Shown one piece after another: positions 1-7,910 of a DNA stretch of 12,031 nucleotides. Numbering within the stretch: the stretch's first letter is position 1; each line of letters opens with the position of its first letter. A model generated the notes under the pieces. That model ran no database searches. It was not told the DNA's origin and saw only the letters and a program-made list of their open reading frames with translations. A program made the position numbers and the translations under genes. Source of the stretch: Conidiobolus incongruus B7586 (Eukaryota > Entomophthoromycota > Entomophthoromycetes > Entomophthorales > Conidiobolaceae); assembly GCA_000697335.1 (NCBI GenBank), contig JNEM01013256.1:1-12031 (forward strand), in the 5' to 3' direction.

Positions 1-1039
1 TCAAAAATCTTTTATTTTAGTATTAATATCTCTTAAATATAAACTCATTAAAAAATGAAAAAAATATATTAATAACTTATAAAAATAATAATTCATTTAT
101 ATCTATTACTTATTACCTAGTAAATTATTTTAATAATATATAAAAATTTAATTTTAAATAGAGTTGTTTTAACTATTAATAGAATAATATATAAAAAAGA
201 ACCATTTATTTAGTAAAATCATGATAAAATACTCTAATATAAACTATATAGATATATAATATATAATAAGGTCTAAGCATAATTTTTTTAATAAAAATAT
301 AAAAATATCTATAACTTATCTAAAAACTAAAAGAGGTTTGAGTAGTTATTATTAAATATGCCTTAATAAAATATAACTTAAGACCGAGATTTTTATATCA
401 AATTATTATTATTATATTATAAATCCTAATATATAATATTTGATTATAATAATAATTATAATGTTAAATTGGAATTAAATAAAACCCTCTATAAATACTA
501 TAATATAAGCATTTTATTTAAAAATGAATAATAATTATAATGATAATTTATTATAACATTTAATATGTTTATTTCGTTTTTAAGAAAATTAATCAAAAAT
601 AAATTTTAATTATTTGTTATATAACATTATTTTAATTTATTTTTGTAAAATAATTTAAGAATACCTACTCTGTTTTATAATAATTACATAACAAAAAAGT
701 TAAAGTGATGAAAATTTTTCTGATTAAAGTTAATTAAAAAAGGTACTATACCAAGTATATTCACCATATTATAATTCATGTAATAATAATTAATTTAGGT
801 AATTCAAAAAATATTTATAAAAAGAATTTGTATATTGAAATTTAATTAATTTATAATATGTTAAATATCAGTTATATATAAAAAAATTATTTTTAAATGC
901 CAAAAGCTTAGTAAAGATATACTATAAAATCATTAATAATAAAAAATAATATTAATTTTATATATTTATTTTTGTAAATTATATATTAAAAATATTATTT
1001 AAATTCATTTTAAAAATGCCACATTGCTCAAAATTCAGA
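1..1039. other. AT-rich intergenic stretch, no gene seen
   Basis: The stretch is dominated by A/T runs with stop codons dense in all six frames. I saw no coding-like segment, no tRNA-like folding and no clear terminal repeat. It lies downstream of the MULE fossil in that element's reading direction, so the missing remainder of the element and its outer terminal repeat would be expected here, but neither is recognisable by eye. Confidence 0.7.
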
Positions 1040-1838
1040 ATAATAATAATTCTCAAATACTTGGAAATCCAAGGAAATTTTGATTCACTCTCAGTACATT
1101 AAAAAAGATAGAATATTGTAAATGATAAATTATATGTATCAAGGGTACTAATGGAAAATTGATAATTGCGCTGATTAGAGTGATATTTACAATTGACAAT
1201 GTGGACATTTAATATTCACAACCAAATTCAATACAGTTACATTGAGCAAAGAATAAGCAACTGAGAAACTTTTGGTTGGACTCTATAATAATAGTCATTT
1301 TCTCTACGGCCATATATCAGCCTAGATAATTCTAGTAAATTTCCAGGGCGTTGCTTCTTAATAGAATGGACTATATTGTATGTATCCTTTGAAGCTATTG
1401 ATGAGTTAGGATTTGATTGAAGCACATTATCCAATATAAATCACTGAATATACCATACTGATGCTTAATTATAATGTCTTGTTTTTTCAATTCGCTAATT
1501 TGAAGTGACTCAGGATATAAAAGCATTGACAATGGTGGACTATGATTATAATAGTTATGTAATAATTTATGATGTCAAGTATTATCCCGACTTAACTTTC
1601 CACGTATTTTAAAAGGACAGGAATTTTTGATAAAGTTGTTCCTCCACTTATTCTTGTTATTGCCGGCAGTAGTACAATGAACTGGTTTATCACTCTTCTT
1701 AAATTCTAGATATTATATTCGATACACATTATAAAGCTTATTTTTGGATATTTGACACCTATGTTCCATAGCATTGCCTTTCATATATAAAACCAATTCT
1801 CCAAATGTATCAAAGCGATTCTCCTGAGGAGATAACAT
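1040..1838 (-). pseudogene. Decayed Mutator-like (MULE) transposase, N-terminal half
   Basis: This is a remnant of a DNA transposon transposase. Reading down from an ATG at 1836-1838, one frame gives a FAR1-like start (ENRFDTFGELVLYMKGNAME), then the core CPFKIRGKL and a histidine-rich HHKLLHNYYNHSPPL that resemble the zinc-binding FAR1/WRKY-GCM1 domain found ahead of MULE catalytic cores. In-frame stops lie at 1713-1715 and 1575-1577. Near 1435-1445 the frame shifts into NPNSSIASKDTYNIVHSIKK, which matches the usual NPN...KDIYN...KIR segment that follows this domain. After another break, about 1048-1209 in a different frame resembles the beginning of the DDE core: NCKYHSN stands where DCTYKTN is usual, so the first catalytic Asp is Asn. 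The rest of the core is missing. It is clearly non-functional. The family call comes from remembered motif order, not a search. Confidence 0.72.
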
Positions 1839-2608
1839 TAAGTTTTTGTTCAATAATCTAATGTTTAATAATTTTTAAAGAAAATTGATTGAGAAATTGT
1901 GATTAATATAAATATAAAATATGAAAAACTTTATGTTTACCAAAATTGCTTTTGAAAAGGAAGAAATCTGAAAAAATATACATCATAAAAAGAGTAAAGG
2001 ATATGCTGATACTTATCGTATAATATCGATTATTATTAAATAGATTCATGTTGTGTGATTGATAAAAGATTAGATTTTTTTAATTTTTTGATCTCAAAAT
2101 TTGAATATAAAAATTGAAATTTGATGATATTCGGGATTAGGTACTAATATTAAATATTTTTGGATGACTACCAAATATCAAAATTCAACACTCATATTTG
2201 AAAAATAACCTAAACAAAGAAAATTACTATATATGGTATACCTCAAATTGTCACACCATTATATAGCAATCCTTATTGAATTACTCATTTTTCGACTTAT
2301 TTGATATTAATGATATCCAAAAATTAATCTTAGTATTGTTAGATTAAAATAATATTAAATAATGAAATATTATAGATTATATTGATATAATATCCCCGTT
2401 AATATGTACATTTTTGTGGTTAATTTAGTTTTTAAAGTTAAGCTAATTCTTGAATTTTTTTATATTTAAACATTAAGAATTTAGTTGAAAATTGTTAAAA
2501 ATTTTTGAGAATAACCTCAATATAGTTACTTATGATCTATTCAATCTTAATTGTTGATACTTAAGAGAATATGCCAGTATACAGATTATATATATTTTAT
2601 ATTGAATA
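1839..2608. other. AT-rich spacer between MULE fossil and chitinase 3' end
   Basis: No intact gene is visible. About 2080-2200 contains a segment resembling two others in the window (see the repeat entries). On the minus strand about 2110-2340 there are short coding-like runs interrupted by stops, such as YLVVIQKYLILVPNPEY, which suggests old decayed coding sequence of unknown origin. Confidence 0.5.
2080..2200 (-). repeat. Diverged dispersed repeat, copy C (weak)
   Basis: The plus strand near 2135-2166 shows the order ATTAGG, then an A/T spacer, then TTTTTGGATG. The same order appears near 5451-5480 and 8160-8183. This copy lacks about half of the spacing to the GAATTT-like block that the other two share. 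With so much A/T background the match could be partly chance. Confidence 0.22.
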
Positions 2609-2614
2609 TTTATT
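2609..2614 (-). terminator. Putative poly(A) signal of the chitinase gene
   Basis: The minus strand carries a perfect AATAAA 34 nt past the chitinase stop codon, the normal place for a cleavage/polyadenylation hexamer. In such AT-rich DNA the hexamer also occurs by chance, so position is the main support. Confidence 0.45.
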
Positions 2615-2647
2615 TAATAGCAATTTATATCACAAATAATGTATTAA

Positions 2648-4039
2648 TTAGAAGAGATCAAAGATCTTTTGACGCTGGAACCAGGTGTACTTGGGGTAGC
2701 CGCAGTAGATGTGGTTACCTAACTGCCTACACACTGTTGAGGGGCCACAATCCCGTTCTAACCATTTGCCGTGGTTGCATTCTCGGTACTTGGTGGTCTT
2801 GCCTTCTTCAATACAGAAGGATTCGCCGCTTGTGCATGGCCCATCGGTGGGACCTGGTTTATCGCTGGTAGTAGTGGTTGTCGTGGTTGTCGTGGTTGTT
2901 GTGGTTGTAGTAGTTGTGGTAGTTGAAGTAGTTGACGTTGTAGTAGTGGTAGACGTAGTAGTAGAAGTGGTGGTAGTGGTAGTAGTAGTCGTTGTAGTAC
3001 TGGTTGTAGGAGTAGGAGGAGTAGAAGTTGGAGGCACCTTACAATTACCACCCTCATTCAAGAAACTCTTGAACACAGAGCCATAAGTCTGTTCATTAAA
3101 TTTATTCTGAGCACTTTGAGAGACATCCCACAACATTAAGCCACCGAAAGTTGAGAATTTTTGTCTAACTTCCCTCAGGATACGTTTAAGAGGGTCGACT
3201 CCGACATAGCCCGATCCAGCAGCGGATTTAGCCGCGGGAGAACCGATGAACAACTTGACGTTTTTGTTGATAGACTTGGTTCTGGCCCACTCGTCCCACA
3301 CGTGATAGTTCCAGGCCCATTGGTTGTCGTAGTTTTGTAAACCACACCAGTTGTTGTAGAATTGGATGAAGACCATATCAAACCAAGCGTTATCTAAGGC
3401 CTTAGTGAGCATCCTGTCTGGGAATTCACACTGAGGAGCTCCTGCAATATAATACTTCTTACTGGGATCTTTGGCATAAAGTTCGCGTAATCTATGGATG
3501 AAGATTTCGTAGTGATCAGGTGATCCATTCTCAATATCCAAGTCGATACCGTCTAAAACTGCGTTTCCGAATGGACGGTATTGATGCTGACCACCTAAGA
3601 AAATATTCCAAACGGTTTCAGCAAAGGTGGAGGCTTCTTGGGCATTGTTAAATCCAACTTGAGCAATTGCACCACCCAAAGAGAGTAAAACAGTCTTACC
3701 CTTGGACTGACAGTAGGAGATATCCACTCCAATCTTAGGACAAACTTTCGCAGACATATAGTTTTTGAGCAAGGGAGAGATTTGATCAGGACAATGGTTG
3801 GCAAAGTTAATACCTGGTAGCTGACCATTTCCAGCATTGAACACATTCAAGAAGGAGATAGGAATAATGTCATATTCATTAGAGTTACAGTATTCACTCA
3901 AGTCCTTCTCCCAAAGGTCGGGACGGTCCAAATGACTGGCACCATAGGAGTTCTGACCCCAGTAACCGACGACATTATTGTTACAGTTCAAGTCCAGTGC
4001 ACTGACTAGACCAACAGTTAATAGTAATAAGAATTTCAT
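2648..4039 (-). CDS. Secreted class III chitinase, GH18 with Thr-rich linker and CBM19-like module
   Basis: This endochitinase hydrolyses beta-1,4 bonds in chitin and probably acts in wall remodelling or cell separation, like yeast Cts1. The ATG at 4037-4039 starts a 463-residue protein; a frame extension two codons upstream begins with TTG and is not needed. Residues 1-14 are a signal peptide (MKFLLLLTVGLVSA). The GH18 domain spans about 20-332: YWGQN at 27-31, the SLGG strand at 120-123, the catalytic DGIDLDIE at 163-170 with Glu170 as proton donor, Tyr228 in FIQFYNN, and Trp304 in LMLWDVSQS. A Pro/Ser/Thr linker (about 336-400) follows, presumably O-mannosylated. Six cysteines at 402-446 form a CBM19-like chitin-binding module, followed by a 15-residue aromatic and basic tail. 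There are no introns and all active-site residues are present. Bacterial GH18 is unlikely given the linker and CBM19. Specificity and exact wall role are inferred. Confidence 0.95.
   Translation of the reverse strand: MKFLLLLTVGLVSALDLNCNNNVVGYWGQNSYGASHLDRPDLWEKDLSEYCNSNEYDIIPISFLNVFNAGNGQLPGINFANHCPDQISPLLKNYMSAKVCPKIGVDISYCQSKGKTVLLSLGGAIAQVGFNNAQEASTFAETVWNIFLGGQHQYRPFGNAVLDGIDLDIENGSPDHYEIFIHRLRELYAKDPSKKYYIAGAPQCEFPDRMLTKALDNAWFDMVFIQFYNNWCGLQNYDNQWAWNYHVWDEWARTKSINKNVKLFIGSPAAKSAAGSGYVGVDPLKRILREVRQKFSTFGGLMLWDVSQSAQNKFNEQTYGSVFKSFLNEGGNCKVPPTSTPPTPTTSTTTTTTTTTTTSTTTSTTTTTSTTSTTTTTTTTTTTTTTTTTTTSDKPGPTDGPCTSGESFCIEEGKTTKYRECNHGKWLERDCGPSTVCRQLGNHIYCGYPKYTWFQRQKIFDLF
2864..3007 (-). repeat. 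Thr/Ser codon repeat in the chitinase linker
   Basis: Residues 345-392 are Thr and Ser only, with Thr runs of 11, 3, 5, 2 and 19 separated by single Ser. All four Thr codons (ACA, ACC, ACG, ACT) are interspersed, so the tract is a degenerate trinucleotide repeat rather than a pure microsatellite. The antisense frame reads as a long poly-valine ORF, a shadow only. Such linkers are O-glycosylated spacers and often vary in length between strains. Confidence 0.9.
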
Positions 4040-4598
4040 AGTCAAAATTAAACACTAACCAAACTTTGAATTAGTTTAAATAGTCTTGTTAAATTCTCAT
4101 AATTATCATGATTTGTTAAAATAACCAACGGTTAATCACTAGTCACTTATATGCACAATATAATAACTTGATTGGAACTTGTGTAATTATTTTAAGAACC
4201 TTAACAATTTTAAAAACTAACCAAATAAAGCTTTAATGCTAGCAATTCAATTGGAATTTATGCATTTATAATTTATTTGCTTTAACCTCAATTAAGGTGA
4301 ATTACCTTTAATTCATAAAAATATTTGCAAGAAAAATAAATTTTTAATCAAAATAAGGCTAAATTTAAAGGAATATAATATTTTAGATAGAATAATATAA
4401 TTGTGGATGATTTTAATTTTATTAAGGGATTAATTAATATTCGAAGGGTATTCATAAATTATGATACGATTTTATAATAATGTTTACAGTGTTTAGAAGA
4501 AAGTTAATACATTTTTCAATTAATCCTTTGTTTAAAAACAAGGTAAAATAATTTGGATATATTATATAAATTTAATCCTTGAACTAATATTCTAGATT
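4040..4598. other. Spacer between chitinase 5' end and the 20K gene 3' end
   Basis: The spacer holds the chitinase upstream region and the 20K gene's 3' flank, both on the minus strand. It is AT-rich and I saw no coding segment. A minus-strand ATTGG/CCAAT-type element or Ace2-type site was not convincing. Confidence 0.6.
4075..4082 (-). promoter_or_regulatory. Possible TATA-like box of the chitinase gene
   Basis: TATTTAAA on the minus strand lies 36-43 nt upstream of the chitinase ATG. Spacing is compatible with a TATA element and a short leader. The A/T-rich background makes chance occurrence likely. Confidence 0.25.
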
Positions 4599-4604
4599 TT
4601 TATT
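4599..4604 (-). terminator. Putative poly(A) signal of the 20K gene
   Basis: A minus-strand AATAAA lies 14 nt after the stop codon of the U11/U12 20K gene. The close spacing would give a short 3' UTR. Support is positional only. Confidence 0.35.
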
Positions 4605-4617
4605 ATGAAATCAATAA

Positions 4618-5056
4618 TTATCCCCATTGTACGTTAGGATCACATTTATAGCCATGATTGGGTGGTGGCTTGAGAGAGGGAGGTAACGATCTTTTAGGTA
4701 AGGATTCGGGGATATAAAAATTCCAATCCTTTTGATATATTGTATATGGATCCTAATCATAAAAATCAATCAATCATATCATTATCACATATTATATGGC
4801 ATTACTTTATTCAATTGATTCACCTTAACCCATTTCGATTGCTGGCTATTATTACTAGTACTATCAATATTCAAATGAAAAGAATTAAAATAAATTTGTC
4901 TATTTCTTAAATGTTGATGACCATTATTATGACTTTTAATGGATTGTTTATTGTTGGGAATGAAATTATCACAATAGTCACAATAATCTAAATTATGGTG
5001 AGTTAATGTATGTTTATTTTGTTGATTTTTGATTTCGTTTTACATTTTTTACCCAT
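4618..5056 (-). CDS. ZMAT5: U11/U12 small nuclear ribonucleoprotein 20 kDa protein (ZMAT5-like), three exons
   Basis: This is a minor-spliceosome protein; in the family it belongs to U11 snRNP and is thought to help 5' splice-site recognition, as U1-C does in U1. Coding exons are 5044-5056, 4824-4987 and 4618-4752; the sum, 312 nt, stays in frame and gives 103 residues. The ATG has A at -3 and G at +4. Residues 1-31 form a matrin/U1-C-type zinc finger starting MGKKYYCDYCDNF, with ligands C7, C10, H24 and H30 and an NGHQHL end like the human NGVQHL. The C-terminus, LPPSLKPPP then PNVQWG, matches the human ZMAT5 ending (LPPSLRAPPP ... RVQWG) as I remember it, and this separates it from U1-C. 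The middle is short: the CCCH finger and charged region of the 170-residue human protein are missing. No single ORF exceeds about 60 codons, so ORF scans miss the gene. Splicing is inferred from sequence alone. Confidence 0.87.
4753..4823 (-). other. Intron 2 of the 20K gene (71 nt)
   Basis: Boundaries are AAG|GTGAAT and ATGATTAG|GAT, phase 0. The upstream exon ends SKWVK and the downstream begins DPYTIYQKDW. The 5' site GTGAAT is weaker than the other introns here. It is a U2-type GT-AG intron without the U12 5' motif GTATCCTT. Confidence 0.82.
4988..5043 (-). other. Intron 1 of the 20K gene (56 nt)
   Basis: Boundaries are AAAT|GTAAAA and AATTTAG|ATTAT, phase 1, joining a split Tyr5 codon (T + AT). 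A possible branch site, CATTAAC, lies about 16 nt before the acceptor. Removing it restores the expected MGKKYYCDYCD start, which is strong evidence that it is real. Confidence 0.87.
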
Positions 5057-5329
5057 ATTGGTGGTGAAATTAATTTTAGTTTTAATAGTGACTGATCTGA
5101 ATGAATTAATATAGTACCGAAATAGGTTCAATTTATGGGATGAAAATATTTTATTTTATATCGATTTATTTCAAATTTCAAAAATAATTGATATACAAAA
5201 AAATAAAAACAAAAATAGCTTTTTAAGTATTATAAGTTACAATTGATTCAGCATTATATAGCTATATATAAGATATGATCAAAATTATTTTATAATTTAA
5301 TAACTTTTTTGAGTGAATATAAAATGAAA

Positions 5330-5500
5330 ATTGAATTTTTGATTTATTGATATTTCTTCAACTTCAAAATTTGACTTGAGTAATATAATGATAAAAACAA
5401 TTAAAGAAAAATTTGGTGAATAAAATGGAAAGAATGTAAAGTTAAATGAGTATTAGGCTAATTGATATGTTTTGGGAATGTTGATCCATGCTTTGATCAT
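5330..5500 (-). repeat. Diverged dispersed repeat, copy A
   Basis: The plus strand has a GAATTTTT block near 5333, an AATTTGACTTGAGTAA block near 5368-5383, then ATTAGG...TTTTGGGAATG at 5452-5480. The same blocks in the same order and with nearly the same 120-nt spacing occur at 8042-8184. On the minus strand this covers IPK-containing coding-like sequence in both copies. The origin is unknown; it may be an old transposon or a duplicated decayed gene. Confidence 0.35.
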
Positions 5501-5514
5501 TGAAATTATGAAAT

Positions 5515-5531
5515 ATAATAATAATAATAAT
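5515..5531 (+). repeat. Short (ATA)n microsatellite
   Basis: About five to six units of ATA in a row. It is a simple-sequence tract in already AT-rich spacer, with no sign of function. Confidence 0.8.
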
Positions 5532-6676
5532 CACACTTTAATTGAGTATTATTACACCTTCATGACTTGATAGGTTAGAAACATTTGAACTAACCTAATA
5601 AATAATGGAATATATATTACAAAAAAGTTGATGCTTTAAAGAATGTTATTCAGTATACTAGGATTAATAAATTTATTTTTTAGAATTAGAAAAAAGAAAA
5701 TAAAATACAAATCAAATGAAAAAAACTCTACAATTATAAGATTTTGTTGTGTAGCTGGTTATTAAGTCTATCCAATTCATAAACAAGCCTCAGCTATATT
5801 ATTATATGAAAATATTAATATAAAAATATCAGCATATTTACTACTATTTGCTAGGTTAACAATTTTATATAATTTAAAATTGAGCAGTAGATATTAATAA
5901 TAATCTGTTATGAAATTTAGTATTTTGATATATTATATATTATAATACATATTGCAGTATTTCAAAATTAACTGTCCATCTCAATCTGATAGTTAAACCA
6001 ATATTATTTCTAATCTAAACTGACTTTGTCAGTCTATAATCAAAGGATACTCTTTGTTAGTCTACCATTCACTGAATCAACTATTTAAACCCAGAAATGA
6101 TAAAGATAGGAAAAGTTTTTTCTGGATATTCTGCTACAATGTCTCAACAGTAAGTTTTAAGACATATGATTCTGATACATTAAAGAGCAGGATCAATAAA
6201 TCATTTACTAAATCATATTACGAGTACTTTTCTAACAATCAACTTTTATTGAAAAAAAACTTATTATAAACACAATAATATCTATTATTGATATCTTTTC
6301 AATTGAATTTGTGGTTAAATGAGAAATTAAACTCTTGAATACAGCAAAATTCACCATTAGTTTTTACCACGGATTTATAAATAATGCCTTGTTTATTAAT
6401 TGAGATTGAAAGTTTGTATACTGATATTATTAATCTAAGATATAATATTAGCAATATGATGCTATCCAATTTTGAAAACTGAAGAAATTTATAGAATAAT
6501 TGGCATACAAATTATCTACTATAAAATATAAATTCAAATTAATGTAAAAAAAACTTATTGGACTACACTGTTTAAGTTAACTCAAAATCCCACAGATCTT
6601 TAGATACTGATTCGTAATTAAATAGTATCTTGAATTCATTTTATTAATTGTTAATAATAAAGAACAAAAAATAACA

Positions 6677-7456
6677 ATGGCTATGCATAGGAATACTAAT
6701 CAACAACCCCAAAACGAATTATCTCAATTTTATTTCAGTATTCCTCCAGTTACTAGAACTTTAATTACTTTGACTTTGATTACTAGTATAGCTTGCCACC
6801 TTTCATTCGTACCTTACCATGTGGTCGCATTCGACTGGTACAGTGTTTACAAGGAGTGGAAGTTTCATAAGCTCGTTACCAACTTCTTCATTCAACCTGT
6901 CAATTTCTCATTAATTTTTAATCTGATTTTCTTTTATCAGAAATACAAAGATTTAGAAATCAATGTATTTTGGAACAAGGGAGCCGATTATCTTTATTTC
7001 GTTATTTTAACCTGTATCTCTTCCCTTGTTCTTGGCCATGCTATGGAAATTTCCTATCTTGGAAAGGCTCTCTTCTTCTCGGTGATGTACCTTTGTTCCC
7101 GTCACTTCCCCACTACAATTGTCAGTTTCTGGTTTGGTATCACTTTTCAAGGATACTATTTGTCTTGGATTACCATTCTTATCAACTTTCTATTCAACGC
7201 TACGATCCGTTACGCCGAGTTAATTGGTATCGCTTCCGCCTTCATTTACTTTACTTTCTGTGAATATTATATTACTGCTGGCCATAAGATTTTGGCTGCT
7301 TCCAGTTTTCTTACTAATCTTATGCCCTATCCTACCAATAAGTACCGATCTGGATCAGGTTATACCGCTTACGCTCCTTCTCGATGTTTTACCTCTTCTT
7401 CAGGTTCAGCTCAAATTGCTAAGGATAAATGGAGTAAAGGTTATCGTCTAGGTTAA
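6677..7456 (+). CDS. Derlin family protein (ER-associated degradation, rhomboid pseudoprotease)
   Basis: Derlins are six-span ER membrane proteins that help move misfolded proteins out of the ER and recruit the Cdc48/p97 ATPase. The ATG at 6677 has A at -3 and G at +4; the protein has 259 residues and no intron. Residues 20-27 (FSIPPVTR) are the family's N-terminal signature. FNLIFFYQKYKDLE (81-94), ADYLYF (103-108) and VSFWFGITFQGYYLSWI (149-165) align with Derlin-1/2. Hydrophobic segments sit at about 28-49, 70-88, 104-121, 128-141, 152-175 and 182-199. The C-terminus (251-259, KWSKGYRLG) is an SHP box like the Derlin-1 ending WGQGFRLGDQ, so Cdc48 binding is predicted. Oddities: the usual WR before LVTNF is His64-Lys65, and the GxxxG of the last span is G184-IAS-A188. 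No rhomboid Ser/His dyad is expected in this family. It could be the Dfm1 or Der1 type; I do not choose. Confidence 0.93.
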   Translation: MAMHRNTNQQPQNELSQFYFSIPPVTRTLITLTLITSIACHLSFVPYHVVAFDWYSVYKEWKFHKLVTNFFIQPVNFSLIFNLIFFYQKYKDLEINVFWNKGADYLYFVILTCISSLVLGHAMEISYLGKALFFSVMYLCSRHFPTTIVSFWFGITFQGYYLSWITILINFLFNATIRYAELIGIASAFIYFTFCEYYITAGHKILAASSFLTNLMPYPTNKYRSGSGYTAYAPSRCFTSSSGSAQIAKDKWSKGYRLG

Positions 7457-7487
7457 GCTATATTCATATCAAATTGAACTAAAAAAT

Positions 7488-7493
7488 AATAAA
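7488..7493 (+). terminator. Putative poly(A) signal of the Derlin gene
   Basis: AATAAA lies 32 nt after the Derlin stop codon on the same strand, followed by more A/T-rich sequence. Positional support only. Confidence 0.45.
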
Positions 7494-7910
7494 AATAATT
7501 ATTTATAAAGTAATTTTATTTTTATTATCATTATTCATCAATTGAAATTCTTTTTATCATAATTATATTATAGGATTTAAATGTATAACAAAAATAACAA
7601 TATAAATTATTATATATGTTATTAAAAGCGATAAATAAACGATTCAAATGACAATATATATTATTAATTTTTGAAATTTGTATATTTATTAAGATAAACA
7701 AATAGCATAAATGAAAGAGTTTAATGAAGCAACATAACCAGTTGTGAACAAATAATATCCACTGCCAGTCTAAAATTATTAATACCAAATATTAATTATA
7801 GCTATATTGAGACTTAAATTTGAAATATTATAATGTTCTGACAAATTAAATATTTAAGTACTAAGTTCTAATATTAAAATATGAATAATGAACAATGATA
7901 ATAAAATAGC

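Larger units (their letters stand above)
5057..6676. other. Long AT-rich intergenic region with coding-like scraps, no identified gene
   Basis: The region contains the 20K upstream sequence and the Derlin promoter region (last few hundred nt). Minus-strand scraps look like former or cryptic coding: about 5300-5500 (WINIPKTYQLA, a stop, then YSFNFTFFPFYSPNF), and 5734-5793 (LRLVYELDRLNNQLHNKIL, then a stop, preceded by an acceptor-like ATATAG). On the plus strand 6054-6269 is open for about 71 codons without an ATG start. On the minus strand 6232-6357 is a 41-codon ATG-initiated frame. None matches a family I know, and frames on both strands overlap, so I do not call genes. Confidence 0.5.

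Noticed and set aside
2551-3086. Plus-strand ORFs opposite the chitinase, one with a long poly-valine run
   Set aside because: They are antisense shadows of the Thr-rich linker and CBM19-like region; no start context or family resemblance.
4988-5056. Alternative reading of the zinc finger as U1-C of the major spliceosome
   Set aside because: The first 31 residues alone would allow it, but the LPPSLKPPP...VQWG ending and the lack of the U1-C helix sequence after the finger favour the 20K family.
6038-6052. Minus-strand GTATCCTTT matching the U12-type 5' splice consensus
   Set aside because: It would fit the 20K finding, but there is no coding exon before it and no TTCCTTAAC-like branch with an acceptor in a coding context. 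All supported introns here are U2-type.
6054-6269. Plus-strand 71-codon ORF upstream of Derlin
   Set aside because: First codon is TTG with no ATG; no family resemblance; an overlapping minus-strand frame is equally plausible. Kept only as a remark in the spacer entry.
7531-7788. Minus-strand hydrophobic 85-codon ORF
   Set aside because: Starts at TTG, low-complexity Ile/Leu/Phe/Cys composition, no motif and no splice context; likely chance or decayed sequence.
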